A DNA stretch of 64,000 nucleotides from positions 558,001 through 622,000 of the forward strand of contig CP182107.1 in the NCBI GenBank assembly GCA_051122655.1. The letters run 5' to 3'. Both the position numbers and the translations under genes were made by a program. Numbering within the stretch: position 1 is the first letter of the stretch; each line of letters starts with the position of its first letter. This stretch comes from Pasteurella sp030783905. GTDB lineage: Bacteria; Pseudomonadota; Gammaproteobacteria; Enterobacterales; Pasteurellaceae. A model generated the notes under the pieces. It saw only the letters and a list, made by a program, of their open reading frames with translations, was not told the origin of the DNA and ran no database searches. Shown piece after piece: positions 54,727-63,684 of this stretch.

Positions 54727-55938
54727 ATGCCAAAAATTAGAAAAGAGGATAAATTACCATTACGTTTGACACAACTAGGTAAAATTTATCGTTTAGTTGA
54801 ACAATTTGAAGAAATTTCTCGTATAGACTTATCAAAACTTTCACGTTTAGCGCCAGCGACCATTACGGCATTGACGCGTGAATTAATCAAAGAAAAATTG
54901 ATTGTTGAGCGTGCCGTACAAAATACAGAAAGTCGAGGGCGTCCCGCCATTGGATTATGTGTATCACCTTTTTATTGGCAAGCCTTATGCGCCACATTGG
55001 TTGAAAACCGTTTTGAATTAATTTTAAGTGAACTGGACGGCGGTGAAATAAAAAATCGAGTCTATCCTTTAACCGCTACCGATTTAGTTCATTTAGATCA
55101 GGTGTTGGTACAGCATTTACAACAATTTCTTTTTGAAACGCAACATGAGTTAAATCATTTAATTACCTTTTCCATTGCCGTGGGGGGCGAATTAGATAGT
55201 AAAAATCGATTAATTAAGTTAGGTGATACAAAACTCGATCTTGATTTAGAAAGCCTATTTAAACCATATTTTAAAGTCCCTGTACTAGTAACCGAATATT
55301 TCCAAACTTGGTTAATGGCGGAGTCAACCTTGGGCAGTGTGATTAATTGTGATAATGTTTTATTTTTACAGTTAGATGATGTGATTAATTTTAGTGTGTT
55401 GTCTAAAGGTGAACTTTTAACCCATCAACATCAAGTCAGAAGTCATATCAATAAAATGATTGTACCGAAGATCAGTCCTTTACAAGAACTGATTAATCCA
55501 CACTTAGCCGATCTTGAACGTTATCAACTCCAACATCAAATTACCCATAAAGCCATTTATCCTTTGATCACGCATTACTTCCCAGACGCCTGCTCGGTAC
55601 AAAGTAAAATTGAATTTTTATGTCAAAAAGCAAATGAGCAACATCCACAAGCGAAACAAATTTTATATTATGTTGCGGATAGTCTTGCCTATATCTTAAT
55701 GAATCTGGTGAATATTTTTGATTCGGAGAAAATCATGTTAAGTTCGAGCTTTTTAAATGCAAAAGAGATTTTTCTCCCTCGAGTGAATCAAACGCTCAAA
55801 GCAAATTTAGGTGCGGATTATCCTCATGTTGAAGTGATTACTGGACGCTATGAATGGAATACACCGGTTGTCGCCTCCGCAGCCATTAAACAAGGTATTT
55901 ATGACGGTAGCTTGTTGGGGCATTTTATTAAGCATTAA
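54727..55938 (+). CDS. Mlc-like ROK-family regulator lacking the zinc motif
   Basis: Transcription regulator of 403 residues. The N-terminal winged helix (QLGKIYRLVEQFEEISRIDLSKLSRLAPATITALTREL) and SRGRPAIGL closely follow E. coli Mlc, and bioD2 downstream matches the mlc-ynfK order. The ROK zinc motif (CxCGxxGCxE) is absent: the corresponding region reads KMIVPKISPLQELINPHL with no cysteine. The sugar/ATP-site glycines are also eroded. No clear ribosome site; a TTG at 54712 is an alternative start. Confidence 0.85.
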   Translation: MPKIRKEDKLPLRLTQLGKIYRLVEQFEEISRIDLSKLSRLAPATITALTRELIKEKLIVERAVQNTESRGRPAIGLCVSPFYWQALCATLVENRFELILSELDGGEIKNRVYPLTATDLVHLDQVLVQHLQQFLFETQHELNHLITFSIAVGGELDSKNRLIKLGDTKLDLDLESLFKPYFKVPVLVTEYFQTWLMAESTLGSVINCDNVLFLQLDDVINFSVLSKGELLTHQHQVRSHINKMIVPKISPLQELINPHLADLERYQLQHQITHKAIYPLITHYFPDACSVQSKIEFLCQKANEQHPQAKQILYYVADSLAYILMNLVNIFDSEKIMLSSSFLNAKEIFLPRVNQTLKANLGADYPHVEVITGRYEWNTPVVASAAIKQGIYDGSLLGHFIKH

Positions 55939-56105
55939 GTTTGGTTGAATTTAGCGCTGTCTTTGATTTATATCAAACAGTGCTTTTTTATTTTTCTGCT
56001 TGTGATGAAAGGGAAGAATTTCTGAGAAAAAGTTGTGTTATCTCAACATTTCTTCTGCCTGATTGCTTTAAGATTGCCCCTTAAGAGATAACAAGGGGAT
56101 AAACC

Positions 56106-56840
56106 ATGAGCAGTTTTTTTCTGACTGGCACAGATACCAATGTGGGTAAAACGGTAGCAAGTCGAGCGATTATACAAGCCTTACAAAATCAAGGTATCCA
56201 AATTGTAGGCTATAAACCTGTTGCTTTTAGTCGAGAAGAATGTGTTTATACCGATATGGAAAATCAACAGGCTTCAGAAAGTGATTACGACTCACAAGAT
56301 AACAGTGATGTGCTCACACTCATGCAATCAACAAAAGAGAAGGTGAGTTATCAGGATATCAATAGTTATACCTTTCGCCACAGTCTGCCGGTTTTTTCTG
56401 ATCAAGGCAAACATATTCATATTGAAAAAATGGATGCGGACTTAACTCGTTTAAATCAACAATATCAATCCGTGTTAGTCGAAGGCACCTATGGCTGGTT
56501 AACGCCACTTAATAAAACGGCATGTTTTGCAGATTGGGTAAAATCACACCAAATGCCTGTTGTGTTGGTGGTAGGTATTAAAGAAGGCTGTCTTAACCAT
56601 GCTTTCTTGACGGTGGAGTCTATACAACAAAAAGGTTTACCATTATTAGGTTGGATTGCGAATCGAATTAATCCTTGTTTAGGGCATTATGCTGAAATTA
56701 TTGATTTACTCAGCGAAAAAATTGATGCACCATTATTGGGGCAAATCCCTTATTTACATAAACCTGAAGAACAAGATCTTGCGCGTTATATTCATAACCT
56801 AGATCGCTTAACCTATATGGCAACCGTATTAGTCGATTAA
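56106..56840 (+). CDS. bioD: dethiobiotin synthetase, YnfK-type BioD2
   Basis: ATP-dependent ring closure of diaminopelargonate to dethiobiotin. The 244-residue protein has the P-loop GTDTNVGKT at residues 8-16, YKPVAFSR, and VEGTYGWLTPL. It is not in a bio operon; it follows the Mlc-like gene as ynfK follows mlc in E. coli, so it may be the second copy, and activity in biotin synthesis needs proof. Confidence 0.9.
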   Translation: MSSFFLTGTDTNVGKTVASRAIIQALQNQGIQIVGYKPVAFSREECVYTDMENQQASESDYDSQDNSDVLTLMQSTKEKVSYQDINSYTFRHSLPVFSDQGKHIHIEKMDADLTRLNQQYQSVLVEGTYGWLTPLNKTACFADWVKSHQMPVVLVVGIKEGCLNHAFLTVESIQQKGLPLLGWIANRINPCLGHYAEIIDLLSEKIDAPLLGQIPYLHKPEEQDLARYIHNLDRLTYMATVLVD

Positions 56841-56854
56841 TTTAAAATGAGAAA

Positions 56855-56895
56855 CAAAAAAGCGTTTTGTGAATGTCTCCACAAAACGCTTTTTT
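56855..56895. terminator. shared terminator bioD / dedA
   Basis: AGCGTTTTGTG / CACAAAACGCT perfect stem flanked by A- and T-runs; bidirectional between convergent genes. Confidence 0.93.
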
Positions 56896-56916
56896 ACTTG
56901 AGCTTGATAACGGCAC

Positions 56917-57540
56917 TTATTCCATATTTTCCATATTCATTTTGGCTTTTTTATTCTTTTTCCATTTCCAGATTAGAAAAGCGGCCAAAGCAAAAATCAA
57001 AATATAAATCACAAGTTGTCCCTTGTGAATTTGTTCATGTAACCAATCCAAATTCTGTGCGCCGAAAAAGCCTAAATAAACCCAAATTGGCACAGAAATA
57101 ATGGCGGCAAGGAAATCAATTAGTACAAAGCGAGTATAGCTCACTCGGCGTGTAATGCCTGATACCATATAAATGACAGCCCTCAGACCTGGTAAGAAAC
57201 GTGCCGTAAACAAAACACGGTTACCGTACTTTTCAAACTTATCTCTGACTAGCCGTAAGCGATTGACCGTAATTAATTTACGCATGAAACGAAAACGCAG
57301 AATTTTTGCGCCATAAAAACGCCCTAACCAGTACATACAAGAGTCACCAGCCAGTACGCCAAACATACTCACCCCTAACATAATATGGACATTAACATCA
57401 TTGGGGTATAAGCCAGCAATCACCCCACCCGAAACTAACGTAATATCTTCAGGAATAGGTAAACCAAACCCACAAAGAATTAGTACAAATAAGACGGAAA
57501 AATAACCATAATCAGAGAAAAATGAAATTAGAATATCCAT
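56917..57540 (-). CDS. DedA-family membrane protein
   Basis: Inner-membrane protein of 207 residues in the DedA/VTT family, which includes lipid scramblase and undecaprenyl-phosphate transport proteins. Family stretches: GFGLPIPEDITLVSGG and FTARFLPGLRAVIYMVSG with conserved arginines. Ends in a lysine-rich cytosolic tail. ATG at 57540 preferred; a GTG at 57549 is also in frame. Confidence 0.93.
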   Translation of the reverse strand: MDILISFFSDYGYFSVLFVLILCGFGLPIPEDITLVSGGVIAGLYPNDVNVHIMLGVSMFGVLAGDSCMYWLGRFYGAKILRFRFMRKLITVNRLRLVRDKFEKYGNRVLFTARFLPGLRAVIYMVSGITRRVSYTRFVLIDFLAAIISVPIWVYLGFFGAQNLDWLHEQIHKGQLVIYILIFALAAFLIWKWKKNKKAKMNMENME

Positions 57541-57630
57541 TACAAGCACTCAATTTATAAGAAAAAACGGTGTGCTATTCTAGCGCGTTTTTTGCATAAA
57601 GTCGCGAAAAAAGTCAGGGCTATTTTATGT

Positions 57631-57659
57631 TTGCTTTGTAGGGGGAAATCAAATATAAT
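57631..57659 (+). promoter_or_regulatory. rplY promoter
   Basis: TTGCTT (57631-57636) and perfect TATAAT (57654-57659) with a 17-base spacer; a strong promoter giving a leader of about 90 nt. Confidence 0.8.
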
Positions 57660-57666
57660 CTAGCCC

Positions 57667-57725
57667 CTCAAAGTAGCTTGCTTTGAGCTGATTTATGGAA
57701 AATCGCTGGGTCGCCTGCGATTTTT
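57667..57725 (+). promoter_or_regulatory. two-hairpin leader of rplY
   Basis: Hairpin 1: CTCAAAG / CTTTGAG (57667-57687). Hairpin 2: AAAATCGC / GCGATTTT (57699-57724), followed by a U-run, so it looks like an intrinsic terminator inside the leader. In E. coli L25 represses its own mRNA through the 5' leader; attenuation here is inference. Confidence 0.55.
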
Positions 57726-57757
57726 GTCTTTTAATTTTTACTATGAGATAGAGCAAA

Positions 57758-58042
57758 ATGTTTAAATTTAATGCTGAAGTTCGTCAAGCGCAAGGTAAGG
57801 GTGCGAGCCGCCGCCTGCGTCATAATGGTCAAATCCCTGCTATCGTTTACGGTGGTAGTGAAGCACCTGTTTCAATCATCTTAAATCACGATGATTTAAA
57901 CAACGCACAAGTGCACGATGCATTCTACACTGATGTGATCACATTAGTTATCGAAGGTAAAGAAGTGGCAGTGAAAGCACAAGCGATGCAACGTCACCCA
58001 TTCAAACCAAAATTAGTGCACATCGATTTCAAGCGTGTTTAA
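57758..58042 (+). CDS. rplY: 50S ribosomal protein L25
   Basis: Binds 5S rRNA in the large subunit. The 94-residue product is the short enteric form with GKGASRRLRHNGQIPAIVYGG and ends in the expected KLVHIDFKRV. Monocistronic, with a strong promoter, a structured leader and a terminator. Confidence 0.97.
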   Translation: MFKFNAEVRQAQGKGASRRLRHNGQIPAIVYGGSEAPVSIILNHDDLNNAQVHDAFYTDVITLVIEGKEVAVKAQAMQRHPFKPKLVHIDFKRV

Positions 58043-58059
58043 TTTTTTGAACTAAAGAG

Positions 58060-58096
58060 AAAACCCAATAATTACTTATTGGGTTTTTCTTTTTTA
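58060..58096 (+). terminator. rplY terminator
   Basis: AACCCAATAA / TTATTGGGTT perfect stem with a TTAC loop and T-rich tail; may also serve the convergent lipase gene. Confidence 0.92.
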
Positions 58097-58105
58097 TCTA
58101 GCCTT

Positions 58106-58948
58106 TTAGCCTATTAAAAATTCTTTCAACGCTGGCATTTCTTTTTTCGCATCTTCTACACCTAAATCATACATTGCCTGTACTTTTTCTACATCTTTCT
58201 CAATGCGTTTAATCGACAAAGTTTGAGAAGGGCGAATAACAAAAATTTCTTTGTTCTTGTTGAGGTTAATAATTTCTTCGACGGTGTCATTGTAATTTTG
58301 GTAACGTTGTGCAAGCTTTTCCACTAATTTAGGGTATTTGCGATAAAAAACGTTGAAGATCCAAGAAGGCGTTGGCTTTTTACGGTATTCTAATGGGCGA
58401 GTGAGTACCACAATAATTTTGTCATAGCCTAATGCTTGGCATTTTTTGAGTGGAATACTGTCTGCAATGCCGCCATCTAGATAATATTGACCATTGATTT
58501 CTACCATGTTGGATACAAAAGGCATCGCAGAAGTCGCACGTAAGACTTCCATTTCTTCAAAGGCATTGCCTAACTTGAAATATTCTGCTTCACCAGTATG
58601 AACATTAGTCAGTGTTGCATAGAAATCAATATTTGATGACATGAACGTATCAATATCAAAAGGATCTAACGTAAATGGCACTTCATAAAAAGCGAAGTCT
58701 TTATTGACGATATTGCCTGTGGTTAAAAGGCTATGTAATCCCATATAGCGTTTGTCATTGAGATATTTTTTGTTATAACGAATTGCTCGTCCTCGTTGTT
58801 TAGAAGGAAAGTTTACACCGAATAATACACCAGCAGAAACCGCCACAATCCCATCAATGTGAATATGTTGATCAAGGAAAACATCAAGTACACCAGCGGT
58901 AAACATTGCACGCATTGCGCCACCTTCTAACACTAAACCCACTTTCAT
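58106..58948 (-). CDS. patatin-like phospholipase (YjjU type)
   Basis: Predicted esterase/lipase of 280 residues with a Ser-Asp dyad: oxyanion motif GLVLEGGAMRAMF at residue 4, the nucleophile elbow VSAGVLFG (a GxSxG variant), and the aspartate in YLDGGIADSIP. Related to E. coli YjjU. Cytosolic, no signal peptide. Substrate unknown. Confidence 0.9.
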   Translation of the reverse strand: MKVGLVLEGGAMRAMFTAGVLDVFLDQHIHIDGIVAVSAGVLFGVNFPSKQRGRAIRYNKKYLNDKRYMGLHSLLTTGNIVNKDFAFYEVPFTLDPFDIDTFMSSNIDFYATLTNVHTGEAEYFKLGNAFEEMEVLRATSAMPFVSNMVEINGQYYLDGGIADSIPLKKCQALGYDKIIVVLTRPLEYRKKPTPSWIFNVFYRKYPKLVEKLAQRYQNYNDTVEEIINLNKNKEIFVIRPSQTLSIKRIEKDVEKVQAMYDLGVEDAKKEMPALKEFLIG

Positions 58949-58984
58949 TTTTTATCCTTTATAAATAAACATGTTGGAAAATCG

Positions 58985-58993
58985 ACCGCACTT
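58985..58993 (-). repeat. DNA uptake signal sequence
   Basis: ACCGCACTT (minus-strand orientation) in the divergent gap between the lipase gene and truA. Confidence 0.9.
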
Positions 58994-59111
58994 TAATTTT
59001 ATACTCGATCATCACATGCAAATTGTGCCTGATTTTTCTGCTTATCGCTAGCTTAAATCTCCTCTATAATAGAGCGTTTTACAGCATCCTATTTAAAAAG
59101 ATAAATAAACC

Positions 59112-59906
59112 ATGAAAATTGCATTAGGCATTCAATATAACGGAAAAAATTATTGTGGTTGGCAACGTCAGGAACATGTGGCGAGTGTGCAAGAACAGTT
59201 AGAAAAAGCGATTTCTTTTGTGGCTAACCACCCCTGTCAGATTTTTTGTGCGGGTCGAACCGATTCGGGGGTACATGCCACTGGGCAAGTGGTGCATTTT
59301 GAAACGGATGCCATTCGGGCAGAAAAAGCCTGGAGCTTTGGTGTGAATGCCAATCTACCTGACGATATATCGGTCAGTTGGGCTAAGCAAGTAGAGGATG
59401 ATTTTCATGCTCGCTTTAGTGCGACCGCACGGCGTTACCGCTATATTTTATATTGTCATCAATTGCGTTCAGCGATTTTGCCTGAAGGGATCACTCATTG
59501 TCATTTCGACTTAGATCATCAATTAATGCATCAAGCAGGACAAGCCTTATTGGGGGAACAAGATTTTTCTTCTTTTCGGGCCGCACAATGTCAATCACAT
59601 ACACCGTTTCGAAATGTACATCATTTAAAGGTGGTGCGACGTGGACAATATATTATTGTCGATATCCAAGCCAATGCGTTTGTTCATCACATGGTGCGGA
59701 ATATTGTTGGCAGTTTGATTGAGGTAGGTGCGGGTCATCAGCCTGTAGAATGGATAGGGTGGTTACTGGCACAAAAAGATCGCCGATTGGCTGCGCCAAC
59801 GGCAAAACCTGAAGGGCTTTATTTGGTTAATGTGCATTATCCAGAACACTTTCATTTACCTCAAAATACACTCGGACCGTTGTTTTTAGAAAATGAATTA
59901 AGCTAG
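59112..59906 (+). CDS. truA: tRNA pseudouridine(38-40) synthase
   Basis: Modifies uridines 38-40 in the anticodon stem of many tRNAs. The 264-residue product has the catalytic aspartate at residue 51 in AGRTDSGVHATGQV and the RYRYILY and FVHHMVRNIVGSL segments. Upstream of accD as in enterics. Confidence 0.96.
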   Translation: MKIALGIQYNGKNYCGWQRQEHVASVQEQLEKAISFVANHPCQIFCAGRTDSGVHATGQVVHFETDAIRAEKAWSFGVNANLPDDISVSWAKQVEDDFHARFSATARRYRYILYCHQLRSAILPEGITHCHFDLDHQLMHQAGQALLGEQDFSSFRAAQCQSHTPFRNVHHLKVVRRGQYIIVDIQANAFVHHMVRNIVGSLIEVGAGHQPVEWIGWLLAQKDRRLAAPTAKPEGLYLVNVHYPEHFHLPQNTLGPLFLENELS

Positions 59907-59989
59907 TCACATCAGACCTTTATTGCTAGCATATTGCGCAAAATTATGGTGTAATACGTCGAATTTTCTCGTTAATAAAAAGGGTTAAC

Positions 59990-60904
59990 ATGAGTTGGAT
60001 TGATCGAATTTTTAATAAAGATACTTCTTCCACAAGTTCTCGCAAGGCAAACGTTCCAGAAGGTGTTTGGACAAAGTGTACTGCTTGTGAACAAGTGCTG
60101 TATCGTGATGAATTAAGACGTCATTTAGAAGTTTGTCCAAAATGTGGGCATCATATGCGTATTGATGCGAGAGAACGTCTTTTAGCACTTTTAGACAAAG
60201 ACAGTAGCCAAGAATTATCCGCGGATCTTGAGCCAAAAGATATCTTGAAATTTAAAGATTTAAAAAAATATAAAGATCGGATTTCCGCTGCACAAAAAGA
60301 AACAGGTGAAAAAGACGCCTTAGTTTCAATGTTTGGTACATTATATGGGATGCCAATTGTCGCCGCTGCCTCTAATTTTAGTTTTATGGGCGGGTCAATG
60401 GGATCTGTCGTGGGGGCAAAATTTGTGCAAGCGGCAGAAAAAGCGATTGCAGAAAATTGTCCTTTCGTGTGTTTCTCTGCCAGTGGTGGTGCACGTATGC
60501 AAGAAGCGTTATTTTCCTTAATGCAAATGGCAAAAACCAGTGCTGTGTTAGCGAAAATGCGTGAACAAGGAGTGCCTTTTATTTCGGTATTAACCGATCC
60601 AACGTTAGGGGGTGTTTCTGCGAGCTTTGCGATGCTTGGGGATATTAACATTGCCGAACCTAAAGCATTAATTGGTTTTGCTGGTCCTCGCGTTATTGAA
60701 CAAACTGTCCGTGAAAAATTACCAGAAGGCTTCCAGCGCAGTGAATTTTTGCTTGAAAAAGGCGCCATTGATATGATCGTGAAGCGTGCGGACATGCGTC
60801 CTACTTTAGCCAGTGTGCTCAGCAAATTAAGTAATAAACCGTCGCCTTTTGTGGAACCTGAATTGGTTGAAAATGGCGAACAAATTAAACGCGATAATGA
60901 ATAA
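59990..60904 (+). CDS. accD: acetyl-CoA carboxylase carboxyltransferase subunit beta
   Basis: Forms the carboxyltransferase with AccA, making malonyl-CoA for fatty acid synthesis. The 304-residue product has the four-cysteine zinc ribbon at residues 30, 33, 49 and 52 (CTAC, CPKC) and the crotonase-fold motif SASGGARMQEALFSL. folC begins within its last codons. Confidence 0.97.
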   Translation: MSWIDRIFNKDTSSTSSRKANVPEGVWTKCTACEQVLYRDELRRHLEVCPKCGHHMRIDARERLLALLDKDSSQELSADLEPKDILKFKDLKKYKDRISAAQKETGEKDALVSMFGTLYGMPIVAAASNFSFMGGSMGSVVGAKFVQAAEKAIAENCPFVCFSASGGARMQEALFSLMQMAKTSAVLAKMREQGVPFISVLTDPTLGGVSASFAMLGDINIAEPKALIGFAGPRVIEQTVREKLPEGFQRSEFLLEKGAIDMIVKRADMRPTLASVLSKLSNKPSPFVEPELVENGEQIKRDNE

Positions 60905-62225
60905 GTCTAATCTATCATTAACAGCCACTTCGCCTCTTGCGCAGTGGCTTTCTTATTTGGAAAACAGTCATTCTAAAGCCATTGATTTGGGGTTAGAAAG
61001 AATTAAATCCGTTGCCCAATCCTTGCATTTATTAACGCCAGCTCCGTTTGTGATAACCGTAGGGGGAACAAATGGCAAAGGCACTACTTGTCGCTTACTT
61101 GAGACTATTTTATTAAATGCGGGCTATCGTGTTGGCGTGTATTCCTCTCCTCATTTAATTCGTTATAACGAACGTGTGCGTATCCAAAATCAAGAATTAT
61201 CCGATGAGGTACATACCGCGTCTTTTGCCTTTATTGAACAACATAAAACGGAATCCTTAACCTATTTTGAGTTTAGTACCCTTTCTGCTTTACATTTATT
61301 CAAGCAGGCTAAATTAGATATCGTGATTTTAGAAGTCGGGTTGGGAGGACGTCTAGATGCAACCAATATTGTCGATAGTGATGTAGCTGTGATTACCAGT
61401 ATTGACATTGATCATGTGGATTTTTTAGGAGCAGATCGGGAACAAATCGGGTTTGAGAAAGCCGGCATTTTCCGAGCCAACAATCCCGCAATTATTGGGG
61501 AACCTACAATTCCACACAAATTATTAGCATATGCCCAATCACTTGGCTGTCAGCTATCTCGTCGTGATCAAGATTGGCAATTTAATGTACATACAGATAA
61601 TTGGGATTGGTATGGGCAAAAAGGGCGGTTAGAAAATCTACCACTTTGTCAGATTCCATTAGCCAACGCGGCAACCGCGCTTGCCACATTGGAACATTTG
61701 CCGTTTCAGATTTCAGAGCAGGTGATTCGTCAATCCTTGCAAGAGGTGGAATTAGTTGGACGTTTTCAATGGTTAAAACCCGACGTACTGTTTTCTTTAG
61801 CGGATAAATGTACTAAAGCGTTGACTGATTTTCCACAAATCATTATTGATGTGGGACATAATCCACACGCTGCACATTATTTAGCAGAAAAACTGACCGC
61901 ACTTAAAACAAAAATAACGGGCAAGCTTGTCGCCGTGTGTGGCATTTTAAAAGATAAAGATGCACAAGGTGTGCTTTCTCCCTTGTTACCGGTGATTGAT
62001 GAATGGCATTGCGTGACCTTAGAAGGGTATCGTGGTCAAACGGGACAGGCATTATGTGTGACGTTGCAACAAATTGCACAAATGCAAGCATATCAACTGA
62101 ATGCGAACAGTGCTGACTCTGTGGCATTAGGTGTAAACCAAGCGTTGGCGACCACAACGCAAGAGGATGTACTCTTAGTCTTTGGTTCGTTCCATACAGT
62201 GGGTGAATTTTTACAGTTACTTTAA
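60897..62225 (+). CDS. folC: bifunctional folylpolyglutamate/dihydrofolate synthase
   Basis: Adds glutamate to dihydropteroate and to folates. The 442-residue protein has the P-loop VGGTNGKGTTC, LEVGLGGRLDATN, and the C-terminal ligase domain with DVGHNPHAA. The ATG at 60897 overlaps accD by 8 bases, implying coupling; upstream in-frame starts lie within accD. One uptake signal inside. Confidence 0.95.
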   Translation: MNKSNLSLTATSPLAQWLSYLENSHSKAIDLGLERIKSVAQSLHLLTPAPFVITVGGTNGKGTTCRLLETILLNAGYRVGVYSSPHLIRYNERVRIQNQELSDEVHTASFAFIEQHKTESLTYFEFSTLSALHLFKQAKLDIVILEVGLGGRLDATNIVDSDVAVITSIDIDHVDFLGADREQIGFEKAGIFRANNPAIIGEPTIPHKLLAYAQSLGCQLSRRDQDWQFNVHTDNWDWYGQKGRLENLPLCQIPLANAATALATLEHLPFQISEQVIRQSLQEVELVGRFQWLKPDVLFSLADKCTKALTDFPQIIIDVGHNPHAAHYLAEKLTALKTKITGKLVAVCGILKDKDAQGVLSPLLPVIDEWHCVTLEGYRGQTGQALCVTLQQIAQMQAYQLNANSADSVALGVNQALATTTQEDVLLVFGSFHTVGEFLQLL

Positions 62226-62231
62226 CCGTAT

Positions 62232-62257
62232 AAGGCAGAACTGGATTCTGCCTTTAT
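62232..62257. terminator. folC terminator, overlapping the neighbour's stop
   Basis: AAGGCAGAA / TTCTGCCTT perfect 9-bp stem with a 5-base loop. The right arm touches the stop codon of the convergent histidine phosphatase gene. Confidence 0.75.
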
Positions 62258-62904
62258 TCTTCATCGAATGTATCCATTAAGTGCTGTATATCATTCACTT
62301 TCTCAAGCTCAAAGTGACCAGTGTCATTGCCTGTTTGTAGATAATGTACAACGCTAATGGAGGTATTTGCTAGGCTTGTGCTTTGGTCTCGATGCGTTTG
62401 CCAAGTGGCACCACGAAACAAGGCCAAAAGCATACGTAAGGTATGACCATGAGACACAATCAGAATATTGCCGGTGTCATAGCGTTGAATAATCTGATCA
62501 ATGACCCCCATAGCACGATTGGCTAAGTGTTGATAGGTTTCCCCTCCGTTTGTTACCCCCAAGTATTGCGCAGGTTGCTCACGCATTTGACGGTATTCTG
62601 GCAACTTGCTTAATTCTTCAAGCGATTGTCCTTCCCATGATCCGAAGCACAATTCATTTAGACCTGCATGGCAAATGAGAGGGGTAGTCTTGTGTGCTAA
62701 AATCAGATTGGCGGTGGAAATTGCACGAGGCAATAGGCTACTATAGGCCACCGTGAAATCAATGTGGGATAACGCTTTTGCTGTGCGCTTAGCCCCCTCC
62801 GTGCCTTCCGATGTCAAGGGAGAGTCGCCACTTCCTTGTAGTCGTTTTTGCTCGTTCCACTCCGTTTTACCATGACGTATCAAGTAGAATGTTAATGTTT
62901 TCAT
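62254..62904 (-). CDS. histidine phosphatase family protein (GpmB/CobC-like)
   Basis: Phosphoglycerate-mutase-like phosphatase of 216 residues. Catalytic motif LIRHGKTEWNEQKRLQG near residue 8, second histidine in VSHGHTLRMLL, acid residue in LNELCFGSWEG. The ATG at 62904 follows GAGGAAC. It could be a mutase-like or a metabolite phosphatase; substrate unknown. Confidence 0.88.
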   Translation of the reverse strand: MKTLTFYLIRHGKTEWNEQKRLQGSGDSPLTSEGTEGAKRTAKALSHIDFTVAYSSLLPRAISTANLILAHKTTPLICHAGLNELCFGSWEGQSLEELSKLPEYRQMREQPAQYLGVTNGGETYQHLANRAMGVIDQIIQRYDTGNILIVSHGHTLRMLLALFRGATWQTHRDQSTSLANTSISVVHYLQTGNDTGHFELEKVNDIQHLMDTFDEE

Positions 62905-63013
62905 CTTGTTCCTCTTTGTAAATAGACGCATTATAGCGAAAAAATCCTGAGAATGGGGAATAGAGAGTAAGGTATGCTATAATGTGCTCTCTTTATAATT
63001 GATTGAGAACCTT

Positions 63014-63673
63014 ATGTTAGCCTTTCATTTTGTCTATCAACATCCTGATTTTGTTGTGATTGATAAACCTTGCGGTATCAGTGTACATAAAGATGAGGAA
63101 GCAGTAGGTCTTACGACCCTTGTCGCACAACAACTTCATGTGTCTCAGGTTTGGTTAGTACATCGTTTAGATAAAGTCACCTCAGGACTGCTCCTATTGG
63201 CTTTGAATCAGCGCGCTGCTCGCGATCTTTCTCAATTATTTGCCGAACACCGTATCCAAAAAACCTACCTTGCGTTATCCCAAGATAAGCCAAAGAAAAA
63301 GCAAGGCTTAATTGTGGGGGATATGCAAAAAGCGCGCCGTGGTGCTTGGAAACTTTGTCCAACCAAGGACAAGCCTGCGATCACCCGATTCTCTTCTCTC
63401 CGTTGCGAACCGAATTTGCGTTTGTTTGTTTTAAAACCACAAACAGGGAAAACACATCAATTACGTGTAGCCATGAAGAGTTTAGGTAGTCCCATTTTAG
63501 GTGATGCGTTGTATGGTGGAAATTCACCAGTAAGAGACCGCACTTATTTACATGCTTATCGCTTACAATTTGCGTATCAAGGACAGACATTTGATATCCA
63601 ATCCTTACCCAAGTGCGGTCAATTTTTTGAGCAAATGGATTTAGTCAAATTATTAGCTGAAGTAGAGCAGTAA
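63014..63673 (+). CDS. RluA-family pseudouridine synthase (TIGR01621, HI0042-like)
   Basis: RNA pseudouridine synthase of 219 residues without an S4 domain. Catalytic aspartate in VHRLDKVTSGLLL, then KTYLAL and the GKTHQLRVAMKSLGSPILGD motif. ATG at 63014 used; homology begins at this point. Two uptake signals inside. RNA target unknown. Confidence 0.9.
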   Translation: MLAFHFVYQHPDFVVIDKPCGISVHKDEEAVGLTTLVAQQLHVSQVWLVHRLDKVTSGLLLLALNQRAARDLSQLFAEHRIQKTYLALSQDKPKKKQGLIVGDMQKARRGAWKLCPTKDKPAITRFSSLRCEPNLRLFVLKPQTGKTHQLRVAMKSLGSPILGDALYGGNSPVRDRTYLHAYRLQFAYQGQTFDIQSLPKCGQFFEQMDLVKLLAEVEQ

Positions 63674-63684
63674 GGGTATTTTTT

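Noticed and set aside
60151..60825. Long 224-codon minus-strand frame inside accD
   Set aside because: It is antisense to a conserved gene and has no recognisable domain or ribosome site.
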